Positions 33,459 to 43,434 of a DNA stretch of 64,000 bases are shown here, in pieces. Both the position numbers and the translations under genes were made by a program. How positions within the stretch are numbered: position 1 is the stretch's first letter; each line of letters begins with the position of its first letter. Below the pieces are notes generated by a model. The model did no database searches, was not told the origin of the DNA, and saw only the letters and a list, made by a program, of their open reading frames with translations. Origin of the DNA: Nemopilema nomurai (taxonomy: Eukaryota > Cnidaria > Scyphozoa > Rhizostomeae > Rhizostomatidae); the NCBI GenBank assembly GCA_003864495.1, contig ML133454.1:1335149-1399148 (forward strand), written 5' to 3'.

Positions 33459-34130
33459 AGTGATGCCATTAATTGTTATTATACAAGATGAACAAGTAAA
33501 AATGTCCCTTTCAAGAAAATTTTCTTCTTTTAGTACATAGACAAGCATGAAAGTTTACTGCACCATTAAGCAGCTTAAAATCTGCATGATTAAAGCAAAT
33601 AAAAAATCAGGAAATAAATAGTCCTAACTTTAAAATGAAAGATAATTGAAGTTCAGTGAATCTAAAAATTAAATGAAGGCAGTGATGTCATCAATTGTTG
33701 TTATACAAGATGAAACATGTGAAAATGTCCCTTTCAAGAAAATTTTCTTTCTTTAGTACATAGACAAGCATGAAAGTTTACTGCACCATTAAGCAGCTTA
33801 AAATCTGCATGATCAAAGCAAATAAAAAAATCAGGAAACAAATAGTCCTAAATTTAAAATGAAAGATAAATGAAGTTTAGTGAATCTAAAAATTAAATGA
33901 AGGCAGTGATGTCATCAATTGTTGTTATACAAGATGAAACATGTGAAAATGTCCCTTTCAAGAAAATTTTCTTCCTTTAGTACATAGACAGGCATGAAAG
34001 TTTACTGCACCATCAAGCAGCTTAAAATCTGCATGATCAAAGCAAATAAAAAAATCAGGAAACAAATAGTCCTAACTTTAAAGTGAAAGATAAATGAAGT
34101 TTAGTGAATCTAAAAATTAAATGAAGGCAG
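33459..34130. repeat. three-unit tandem repeat, about 224-bp period
   Basis: Units start at 33459, 33681 and 33905 with AGTGATGYCATYAATTGTTR and run about 222-225 bp each, with high identity between units 2 and 3. It ends about 205 bp past the RIIAD1 stop codon, so it may lie within that gene's 3' UTR or terminator region. No coding potential. Confidence 0.93.
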
Positions 34131-34333
34131 TTTTCTTGAAATAAGCACTGAGATCAGGGACAGAGAGAAGGCAATTCATTTTGTTAAAACTTAATTAGAC
34201 CATGTAATACCTATTTACAAGATTTGCATAATGTACAACAGCATACAGACTGATCTTGGAATCAATAAGAAATAATTACAAAGTTTTAGAGTGATGGTAA
34301 TCATTAATCATGATCATACAAAGCTCTGCTATT

Positions 34334-36667
34334 TCATTGACTTGACTTGACCTTGGATAACTGATTCTGTGTTAATGCTTTAATCTTCAAAGGCAATTCA
34401 GGGTTCTTGAAAAATTCTGGAATAAGAGTATATTTACTTGCTGAACAAATATGCTTAATGTTAATATCAAAAATATATGATTGAATGATATAATTATTCT
34501 TAGAACAGAAATTGGCTTACATCATGACTTTTTGAATTGTAACAAACTCAATTTTTAAAAACAAACTAACCAATAATGAATATCTTGAAAGTTTAAAATC
34601 TGGATTGAAAAGGAAAAAAATTAATTTACTACCAAAGTCTCACCTGCAGCAAATTCTCTTGTATTTTCTGGTCTTTGTGATAAAACATCACTAGGTAAAG
34701 AATAAAAAATGTCTATCTTCTCTGCTCAGAGTGTGAAACTAATAGAACATTAGAATACAAATTTATATCTATTAATTGTCTGTAAATATTTCAGGAATAT
34801 TTCAGCTAAGAAATCCATCTTTTGGTGCCAAGTTGAAGTCCATTTACAAAGATGAATGACAACTTTATTCACTTGACTTAATGACTGCAAACAGATGGCT
34901 AGATTTGTGACCAATTGGATGACCTGCAAATCAAAGCCATTGCTCATAAACATAAAAGATACTTTACCTTACAAAGGTGGATAAAAGGCATCCAATTTCA
35001 GGGTGGCTTCTTATGTACTTCTCATTAGCAAACCGTGTTTTTATCTGTACATCAAATGATAGTGGAATTATGAAATGCGACACTACATTTTTAAGGTGAT
35101 GAACAAAGAACTTCGTTCTCATATAGCTACCTAAGGAGAGAGCAGCCATTGAGCAGGAAAACTGATGTTAAAAGTGTCAGTCTTACCATTAACTCAAACT
35201 CAAAAACATTTGTTTAGCAAATCAATTAATTACATGTTACATCATTTAAGTAAGTTGTTCAAAATTCAATTATCAAATCCAAAATTTAAATAAGAACATT
35301 AAAGAAAAAAACAACTCTATATACAATTAAATCAGTTGACGGACACATGAAAAAACTCAAGATAAAGCTGTCAAAGCTATGTGCCCGGTTGATGTGATTT
35401 ACAACGAGTTTTTTAATTCATTTTGGTTTAAATAACAGTAAGAATGTGATAATAAAAATGCAAATGACACTAGAAAATAAGCAAAGGAAATGAATAAAGA
35501 AAAAAACCACATTAAAGATAAAAAATGGGAAAATTAGGTTTAAAGTATGTGCTGGTATTTTCATCATACTCTGTCTTGACAATTTGAATAAAAAGTCACA
35601 TTTCAACTCACAGCCTCAAGTCCTATATTCAAGTGCATCCTTTGTGTTGGTGGTTGAATTTTTTAAAGACAGAGTATCAAATATCTAAATTTATTTATGC
35701 AGAAACAACATTCTTTTTGAATGCTAGAAGCTATTTCTCAAGAAAATAATCAAACTGTCTATTTAGCTTCTGTATATTCTGACCACAGAATTATGCTTCA
35801 TTATAATATAAAATTTAAAATATGAACCTTTGCTTTCTCTTGGGTATACATAAAATCTGTTTTTTTCTAGCAAGTTGTTAACTGTATAAAACTTTTGCAA
35901 TGCTAAAGATCTACGTAAATATAAAAGCGCTCCAAACAGTAAATGCGCTGCAAAATATATGGACAGGCTTTGTAAAAGATTGGTGATATGTTGTTACTAG
36001 AATCTTGATAAGAAAAGTATCCTTCTGAATTTCCAAACAAGGAGTCTGTAGCACTGCAGAAAATTGAAGAAGTCTGTTGTACAAATTTGCCTCCACCGAC
36101 TTGGCTAAAAACCAAGTCTGACAGTTGACATGCTTTTTGCAAAAGGTGGGCTATTTTTGTTACCTGTCAATTCTCTAATCACCAACTAAGTTTCTGCAGA
36201 AATGTCGAGGCAAATCGGGCAACAGACAATGAATACACCGGAAAACTCATGGCCTTCTAAACACAAAGCCTATTGAGTGAGTTACTACTCTCTGGTCTTT
36301 ATTTTTCATTGTACAATCAACCTAATATCTGGGTACATACACAGCATTAATTATCTAGAAACTCACCCAACATTGCATTATCGCATTATTTTTGGCAATT
36401 TTTTACTTCGTTGATTTACACCTAAAGCAAGACATTTTGAACAAATCTTACATTCTTGCTAGACTGCATGTTTTTTTAGGATTATGTTCAGTATGTATCT
36501 TTTATTTCACACCCAAAAAAACAATAGCGCTTTAACTGATACTTAAAACAATAAAACGAAATGTAATTCTTTAAAATGTATGTAACCTTGTATTCATTTA
36601 ACTTTGTTTGTTGTTCTCTCGTTAATGCTCCTAGATCATTGTTCTCTATGCCCCCAGTTCTGTCCAT
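34334..36667 (-). CDS. RIIAD1: RIIa-domain protein RIIAD1, 4 small exons, 95 aa
   Basis: Coding exons 36667-36587, 35044-34968, 34690-34644 and 34416-34334 are each 47-83 nt, and all splice with GT/AG and matching phases into 288 nt including TGA. Human RIIAD1 is 92 aa. Recognisable stretches are GALTREQQTKLNEYKIKTR at the first junction, FANEKYIRSHPEIGCLLSTF, DVLSQRPENTREFAA, and FFKNPELPLKIKALTQ at the end. These correspond to the RIIa-like dimerisation/docking fold of cAMP-kinase regulatory subunits. RIIa-like proteins bind amphipathic helices of anchoring proteins, and several act in cilia and sperm tails (family knowledge). Its exact role is not established. All exons are too short to be found by ORF length. 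Intron 1 is about 1.5 kb. Confidence 0.92.
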
Positions 36668-38136
36668 AATTTCTTCAGTTTTTAACCCAAAGAATGACCA
36701 CTTCTAAGGTCATCTCCACCGTGATCTTTGGTGTTGTTGGAGTTGAAATCAAATATTGCGCTATTGGATTCAGCTAGTTGCCATAGAGATGACGCATGAC
36801 AACTCACATGAGTGTACGAGAACAAAAACTACAGTACAATGGTTCGATATGACTATGATATATCCAATTCCTCGAGAGCTTGCCCGTTGGGATGCGAAGG
36901 AATTTAATGGGCACCGACGGGACTGGCGAACATGAAGGATTGAGAAATACTATGGCGGCAATCACAATTACAAAACTTGAGCTATTTAAAGAGCCAACTT
37001 AGGTCTCTTAGCTGTCAGTCTATTTCATCAAATCTATATTTTATGTACAGGAGACGGTGTTGTTTCACAATGTATTTTCATGAGTAAATAACGCCACCAG
37101 AACAGTAACTTATCTAGCCATTTGCCCCCCCCCCCTTTATTTCGGGACCAGCAGTGGCTTGTTCGAAAATTTTTTGCTACCCAAGATTATTCCTCGAGTT
37201 CTTTTTCGTTAAAATTGTTATGCCTCAAGATGGTGCCTTTTTAAATATTTTCTTAGGTGCTGGTCCCTTCTGGGTGACCAAAAGCGCGGGACCATGGGGC
37301 CATGCCCGTCATTATGCCAGATGTTATCAAGTCGACAAACAAGACAGGATGGTGCAGCAAATAAAGAAGCTCTTCAGAGTGTCAAGGAGAAGCTGGCCTG
37401 TTTCTCTGATCTCGTCAACCCACCTGCTTTGACAAAAGAGCTTAAAGTGCTACCTAAATACTTAGAAATCTGTTAAAAAGAATTTGCCATACCAATTATT
37501 TGCATTAAGATCTGCACAGATAAAATTGACACTGAATTCATTGAAAAGTCCGAAAGACGGAAAATTTGTTACAACTTTGAGACCAGTTCAGAAAAAAGTG
37601 ACCAATTATACTTTTTTGAATAACCACCATCATTCACCGAAAATTTGCTTTACATTTTCAAATTTGTTCAAAGCTCACAATTGACGTTTAGTTCCTCAAT
37701 GCATGGCCAACTTTCTGGTTGCTTTCCAGACATTTTGGGTCACGCCCCCCACGCCCCCAAATAGCAAATTCCCTATTTGAGATGATTATTTTTCAGACAA
37801 TTTTATATGTAGAAGAAAGAAATTCGTTTTATCTTTACCAATGTTTTCTGCTGTACCATATTCTGCTATTATTCTAATGACAGAAATTAAAAATGCGCAG
37901 TTTTCGGGTAGCTGCCTCCTTCGACTGAAAGTGCTTCCAGCGCCCCTGCGCCAACCCTCAGCTAGCTTTGCTTAGCTTGCCATCTCCTGCTAATTTGAGC
38001 TTGAAAAAGCAGTAGGTATTTTCAAATCTAGAAAAATATTTCTGAAGATTGTTAGGGGATCTTTTAGATAACTTTCAAAGTGCAACTTCAGCAGGGTAAA
38101 TATTGTTTCGTTAAAGCCTAGCTTTCAGAGCAAAAT
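36668..38136. other. intergenic, RIIAD1 promoter side
   Basis: Contains a poly-C run at about 37124-37136 and a protein-like fragment (37294-37476). No other supported gene. Confidence 0.4.
37294..37476 (+). pseudogene. possible decayed coding fragment
   Basis: The open stretch ends in NKEALQSVKEKLACFSDLVN and PPALTKELKVLPKYLEIC, with protein-like composition, but an overlapping frame is equally open and no flanking exon or known domain is evident. Probably a remnant of a transposon or gene. Confidence 0.2.
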
Positions 38137-38515
38137 TGTAAAACCTCTTAAAAGGTGGGTTTTACATCGTGAGTTCTTTGTTGGCAGAAATCCTCAAAAA
38201 TACGGCAACGGTGGATAAGATGAAAATTCTCCTTTTATTGGCAATGATACGACTAACGGCTAACAGCAAGTTCGACAAATAGCGACACGGCTTCAACCGG
38301 CACGACAAAACTAGCGACAGAGCTCCTAGCAGTACGGCAAAAGTTTCGACAAGACTACCCCTAACTTATGAAACAACCCTTTATATAACCAGAGCAAACC
38401 TTAAAATAATAATTACGTAATACAAAAAACATCTTTACAGACGCTGATGCAATCACAGCGCAATGGTGCAATTGTCACGTGATACTGTCCGTAAGGGAAT
38501 CCCTGTGTCGTTACA
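38137..38515 (-). mobile_element. solo LTR of a retrotransposon
   Basis: A 379-bp element read on the minus strand. It starts TGTAACGACACAGGG and ends TTACA, giving 5-bp inverted ends TGTAA/TTACA. It is flanked by a 4-bp direct repeat (AAAT in plus orientation, 38133-38136 and 38516-38519). Inside, in correct order, are a TATA box (GGTTATATAAAGGG, about 38390) and a polyadenylation signal (CCAATAAAAGG, about 38235). This is the layout of an LTR with no internal gag-pol region beside it, left by LTR-LTR recombination. A 4-bp duplication is most in line with Ty3/gypsy-type elements. Confidence 0.85.
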
Positions 38516-38758
38516 AAATTCTCTCCGATAATTTCAATACTTTAACTGCGAAGTAGATCTCGACGTTACCAGTGATTTTGTCGAATTTGGAGCCCAACTT
38601 GCTTCAAATTCGACAATCCTTGGTGTGTTGACTTAATTTCTACAAATAGGAACTGTTACATTAGAGTAGAGTACTGTTACATTAGAAACGGATTGTCGGA
38701 ACTTCATCTTAAGATTGCTATTGTCTTAAACGATTGATACCTTAATAGGGGGCCTAAG

Positions 38759-39150
38759 ATTCTTATAAGAAACCTAGCTTGGGTCCTAGTACTAAAAGTT
38801 TCTTAAAAGTTTCTTATTTTAGATAAGCATTTAACATCAAATTTTGCGCCTTCCCTTGCATATTAATTGTATTAAAGTTTATAACGCAACAGTAAGATTT
38901 GATATCGCATCTCTTGTTCATTATTCTTACGGAAACAGGGGTACTTTTTATTAAGACACCCGGTACAGTGTGCTTAAATTGTTGTGTTATTTACGTATTA
39001 TTTTCGAGACACCCGTTACGTATTGTTTTCCGGTTCAGAAAGTCATCTTATTTTTTTGGAGTTTCTTAAGAATATTGATTTAGTTCTAAAAGTTTCTTAA
39101 ATTTTGGGCTCTAGTACTAGGTTTCTTATAAACCGGTTTCTTATAAAAAA
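38759..39150 (+). mobile_element. MITE-like element, copy A
   Basis: A ~0.4-kb non-coding sequence that recurs in reverse complement at 47630-48064, with only scattered differences along its whole length. Ends carry the inverted motif TTATAAGAAACCTAG (start near 38763; its complement near 39116-39130), and multiple AGTTTCTTA motifs cluster near both ends. The interior has two GACACCCG blocks. No transposase frame. Exact termini and target duplication are not resolved. Confidence 0.85.
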
Positions 39151-39426
39151 ACTTGTACAGAGAGAGATACTACAGTACAGCCAGTTTAGCAGCATAGACT
39201 TCAGAAATAATCTCTTTTTTATTATCTTTATGGTGATCTCATCTGGCACCTTCACTGCGGAATTATGCTTTCAACGTGACCGCCCCCAATTTTGGACCCC
39301 GTTTTTCAGACGAAGCGTAGATTTTTCAAAGTGTATTCATGATAGATGTCAGTAAACATACTTTAAATAATAATTTCTCCAAGTCGTGTGCTTTTACGAA
39401 AATTTGCAAGATTTCCGCGAGAATAA

Positions 39427-39612
39427 GTGACTGGCCAACAGCCTAACCCATCAAAAAGATTTGATGGTGTTCAGCACTTTGTTATTAGTTCTAGCAAAAG
39501 AGGCTGCTGCGAAAATGAATGTGGCAAGAAAGTACAATACCGTTGCTGCAAATGTGACATTTTTCTTTGTATAGACTGTTTTCGATCTTATCATATTTCT
39601 AAAAACAAGTAA
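39427..39612 (+). pseudogene. C-terminal Cys-rich tail of a piggyBac-type transposase (PGBD remnant)
   Basis: About 60 codons ending in a stop, with RFDGVQHF followed by a zinc-ribbon-like series C-C-x3-C, then YRCCKCDIFLCIDCFRSYH. That is the RING/PHD-like cysteine-rich DNA-binding tail that ends piggyBac transposases. The catalytic DDD region is not found upstream, and the frame opens without an ATG. It is therefore a truncated remnant, or less likely a last exon of a domesticated gene. Confidence 0.7.
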
Positions 39613-39887
39613 AGTTATGTTTAAATACTGCAGTAAACTTTTAATTTGAATAACCTATACATGGAAAATAAACTTTTTATCATATACTTGAGTTATTTAT
39701 GCCTTTTTCTGGGTTTTTGCTTGGGCAGTATTGAAGCGGACAAATATGCCCTTATGACTACGAAAGGGATACTGTGTAGCCTCTGCATCGAAGAGAGGGC
39801 GAGAGTACAAAAACTTTGTGCATTGTTTATGAAGTTCACATGACCAGAGTTGAAAAGTGAAGTAGTTTCGCAGAATTGTTGGTGAAA

Positions 39888-41600
39888 ATGAGCAGAAAAC
39901 GAGCAAATCCGGGAATGGATCCCCTAACTTTAAGTGGATGCAGTGAAAGGCATCAGCACAGAATCTTCTGTCACCATAGCGGGGATTTTTTGCTTCCGAC
40001 AGAGGAAAATGAAGAATATGCTCCGAGGTCAACAAGCCCCAGTACGAACGGCGAGACCCCTCATATTCAAGCAGGCGAAGAAGTTCTGCGGCGAAAGTTG
40101 AGTTGGTATTTCATGAACCCGTACCAAAAATACAAGCTGAAGGGTCGAAAACCGTGGAAACTAGTTTTGCAGTTTATCAAGATCGTCCTTATTACTTTTC
40201 AAGCATCATGGTTTGCAGTTGACTTGCAGTCTGTCGTCACGTTTGACTCAGACAATTTGGCTGCTTTTCGGCACATATTCATAAAAGGCTACCCAGGAGG
40301 GTTGCTTGATGTGCCAATATTTACAAAACCAGCGCTTTTTGATCGGATGCACTACGTCTGGCAACAGTACCATAATTTTTCTGAGGTGACAGTGGGAACT
40401 TATGAACTGCCCAAACCAGAAAAAGCCAGGAGAATCAAGCTATGCATTTTCAGACTTACTCCCAATATGAAGTCAGATTTTGATGAGGATGACAGCAAAG
40501 AGTCATGCCACAACTTACTCCCACCATCAAAAATTGATGCAAATAATATTACAGAGTTTGTTTTTAAAAACAAAATTCCTACAAATCTTGAATTTGTGAC
40601 CAAGGTTGTCATGAAGTTTAGTATGAAAACGAAAAACACAAAACAAAATATTGCTGGAAGCCAAGCAGACTGCTACACATATAATATCATTGCTTCTTTC
40701 AACAATGATGATTATGATGGGAAAATACAGTTCCGGCTTTACTATGAACAGTCATTTAAACCTTGTGACACCCATCCCAACTCAATTTCATATGCCAAGC
40801 TTGGAGTCGAAATATTTGTGATAATCCTTTGCATTGTATCATTGATGCTTTGCTTAAGATCCTTTCTGAGGCACCTTAAACTCAGTAGGGAAACCATAAA
40901 GTTCTTCCAAGAGTTCAGACACGAAAAGCTAACTTTTTCAGACAAGATGAATTTTCTGAATTTCTGGATTTTCCTGATAATTGTGAGTGACATTTTGGCA
41001 ATTTGCGGCACAACAATTAAAATTGTAATTGATTTTGCTGATGTGGCAATATATGATGCTTGTGCATTGCTTCTTGGGATTGCTGTTCTATTCTCCTGGG
41101 TTGGCATCTTGCGTTACCTTGGTTTCTTGAAAGGCTACAACACACTCCTTGTTACACTGAAGGTTGCTTTCCCACAGGTGTGCAGATTCCTTGTGTGTGC
41201 TGCAATTATCTATTTTGGTTTCACTTTCTGTGGATGGGTTGTATTTGGTCCTTACCATGAGAAGTTCAAGGACATAATCACCACATCAGAGTGTTTGTAC
41301 TCACTTGTGAATGGGGATGATATGTTTAATACATTCAAACTTATGGATGATAGAGATTATACTTTGTGGATCTTCAGCAAAGTTTACCTCTATCTTTTTA
41401 TTTCTTTGTTCATTTTTGTTGTCCTGAGTTTGTTCATTGGTATCATCGGTGACACATATGAAAGAATAAAGGACTATGGACATCCTCCTAAAACTAGAAT
41501 TCAGCTGTTTATGGAAGGCTTAGAGTATCATGAGCCAGACACAAGTGACAGTGAAAGTGAACCTGGAAGGGAAGGAAATGAAAGGCGACCTTTGCGTTAG
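39888..41600 (+). CDS. MCOLN: mucolipin (TRPML) lysosomal cation channel, intronless, 570 aa
   Basis: TRPML channels are endolysosomal, PI(3,5)P2-gated Ca2+/Fe2+/Zn2+ channels (family knowledge). The frame is also open upstream but lacks an ATG; the first ATG (39888) gives MSRKRANPG. Order: basic LRRKLSWYFMNPYQKYKLKG stretch (~65-85), TM1 (WKLVLQFIKIVLITFQASWF), a ~190-residue luminal polycystin-mucolipin domain, then TM2-TM6. The pore carries the mucolipin signature NGDDMF at about 475-480, followed by TM6 VYLYLFISLFIFVVLSLFIG and IIGDTYERIKDYG. Length matches the 553-580 aa of human paralogues, and no frameshift or stop interrupts it. The coding region lies in one exon, unlike its multi-exon vertebrate orthologues. 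CGCAG at 39869-39873 could be the acceptor of a 5' UTR intron. The gene is convergent with the beta-helix gene. Confidence 0.95.
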   Translation: MSRKRANPGMDPLTLSGCSERHQHRIFCHHSGDFLLPTEENEEYAPRSTSPSTNGETPHIQAGEEVLRRKLSWYFMNPYQKYKLKGRKPWKLVLQFIKIVLITFQASWFAVDLQSVVTFDSDNLAAFRHIFIKGYPGGLLDVPIFTKPALFDRMHYVWQQYHNFSEVTVGTYELPKPEKARRIKLCIFRLTPNMKSDFDEDDSKESCHNLLPPSKIDANNITEFVFKNKIPTNLEFVTKVVMKFSMKTKNTKQNIAGSQADCYTYNIIASFNNDDYDGKIQFRLYYEQSFKPCDTHPNSISYAKLGVEIFVIILCIVSLMLCLRSFLRHLKLSRETIKFFQEFRHEKLTFSDKMNFLNFWIFLIIVSDILAICGTTIKIVIDFADVAIYDACALLLGIAVLFSWVGILRYLGFLKGYNTLLVTLKVAFPQVCRFLVCAAIIYFGFTFCGWVVFGPYHEKFKDIITTSECLYSLVNGDDMFNTFKLMDDRDYTLWIFSKVYLYLFISLFIFVVLSLFIGIIGDTYERIKDYGHPPKTRIQLFMEGLEYHEPDTSDSESEPGREGNERRPLR

Positions 41601-43434
41601 TAAATGCTTTATATTTGAATTTCTTTATATTGATATTTTGGTCCTTATTGGGTAATCTAATTGGTTTTTGGTACTGATCAAGGCACTTGTAATAAAACAC
41701 TTTAGGAAATCCAAGATGCAGTTGAAGTGCAACAGGGGTACAGTAAACAGCAGATGGACTTGTCTTGATTGAGTAATTTAAAGATAATGGCCCTCAAAGA
41801 TTTTATTAGGGTCCAAGGTTTATTAATTTAAATGAATATGAATTACTTTCAGTAACCTTTATAGTGCTGGATTTAGAAAACAGCTTTCTAAGGTTTTGAT
41901 TTGTAAAGGATGAATGGTGGGTAAAAGAATGGTGTAACTTGTAAAATAGATGATACTTTCACTTGATTATTTTATCAAAAGTTGGTTAACATCACATAGT
42001 CAAACAATCCTTTTTTAGCGCATGTCCTTTCTATTTGGCTAATTTTTTCTAAGCCCTTCCTGTTTTTGTAAAAGCTTTGTTTGAAAATTGGGATTTGATT
42101 TGTAAATTTGGTATAAACTTTGCAAAGGACAAACCTGTTGATGTCTTACAGTACCAAAGAGGTAGCCTGAATGTTCAAAAGAAATTAATTTTTTTCTATG
42201 GGTTCTGTTTTTGCTACATACTTAATATTTGTTGTTGGCATCATATTTTAGTGCAAATGTTAGCAAAGCAAAGTCTGTTTCTAGTAGTGTCTCACATTTG
42301 TCTAAATAAACAACCTGGTACTTGAGCTGGTTTAAGTTTTAACTTTGTGAGCAATCATTCTAATCCTAGATTAGGATGGATATACAATTAAGGTAATCCT
42401 TATTGTATTGGAGTTGCCAGTTCTGGTCCTGTACATGCTCAAACAAATATTTGGGAAAAAGGGTATTTGTCCCCTTTTCTTTATTTGGCCAATGGAATGC
42501 AACAATAGGATGTAAGACATGTTTTGAAAGTGTTGGTCCTTTCATTTCTATTTTTACAGCAAAATTTTAAAAAAAATGAAAATCAACAATTATTATACAA
42601 AATAACTATTAATTATTTAACATTAATTACCATGTTCCTTTGAAAATCAAAAGGGAAAAAGCTAGAATTCAATTCCAAAATTGTTTTGCTACAAAAGGAC
42701 AATCAGATATTAAAGCATCATAATGTTTTAAATAGGCTGCCTCCAATTTTTCATTGTTGTGGAAGAATTGGTACAATTTTTAAGAGTTAAAGCCATCATA
42801 AATCAAGGCACACATTATTGGTAGCAAACTTTTGGGTAGAAAAATTACAACTTTTGTCACCATGCAACATAGGAAGACATTTTCCATGGTTTTAAAATTG
42901 TTGCAATCAGCAGTTAGAAAAGTGATATAGGTACCATTTCTAGACTACACTGTCAGGTTTTTATCTTTTAGTAATAAAAGCCTGCTAAAATTTGTTACAA
43001 GGCTGTGGCCATGCATTTCGATTAAAATAAGAATAGTAGTTGAAAAATTATTGAAAATAACTTTGACTGGTTGGTGACTATTTTAATTACAAAATGTGGT
43101 GTAACAATGTAAAAGATTAGTTTGATAATTATGAATAAAGCAAACTTTGTTTTTAATTACAAGCAGTTCAAGCATTAACATCCAATGTGGCTCCTACTAT
43201 TATGTACCAACTTGCAAGACACAGTAAACCTTCATTCATTGAGCATTCTAAAATGGAAAAATCAGAAAAATCAAAACATGCAAATATATTTATAATGTTG
43301 AACAATATATCGAAAGAAAACTGATGATTAATAACTCAAAAACACCATGAATTTTAAACCAAACGCCTTGCAACATGAAATAAATGCAAGTCTGGAAGTT
43401 TGTTGGTAACTTTCTATGCATTCAATCTCAAACC
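41601..43434. other. intergenic between convergent genes
   Basis: Shared 3' flank of the mucolipin gene and the beta-helix membrane protein gene. It has several AATAAA signals (for example near 41691) and no supported coding region. Confidence 0.5.

Larger units (their letters stand above)
25678..34333. other. large intergenic region
   Basis: About 8.7 kb without a supported gene, between the RAX-like gene's 5' end and the RIIAD1 3' end. It holds SINE-like remnants (about 27200 and 28960), a 17-bp tandem repeat (32994), a three-unit ~224-bp tandem repeat (33459) and one doubtful frame (29933-30178). As the upstream flank of a homeobox gene it is a natural place for enhancers, but no site can be named from sequence alone. 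Confidence 0.5.

Noticed and set aside
33459..34130. Possible CRISPR-like array
   Set aside because: Large direct tandem duplications without spacers in an animal genome; not CRISPR.
34750..34953. Minus-strand frame with AICLQSLSQVNKVVIHLCKW, first taken as the exon after the IKTRFANEKY exon
   Set aside because: The RIIAD1 homologous continuation DVLSQRPENTREFAA lies further on at 34690-34644 with better phase, so this frame is intronic.
35903..36142. Two overlapping minus-strand open frames that looked like an exon
   Set aside because: Both lie inside RIIAD1 intron 1 and neither joins the flanking exons in phase.
39876..39887. Four-codon upstream extension of mucolipin
   Set aside because: Begins at TTG, not ATG; 39888 is the first ATG.
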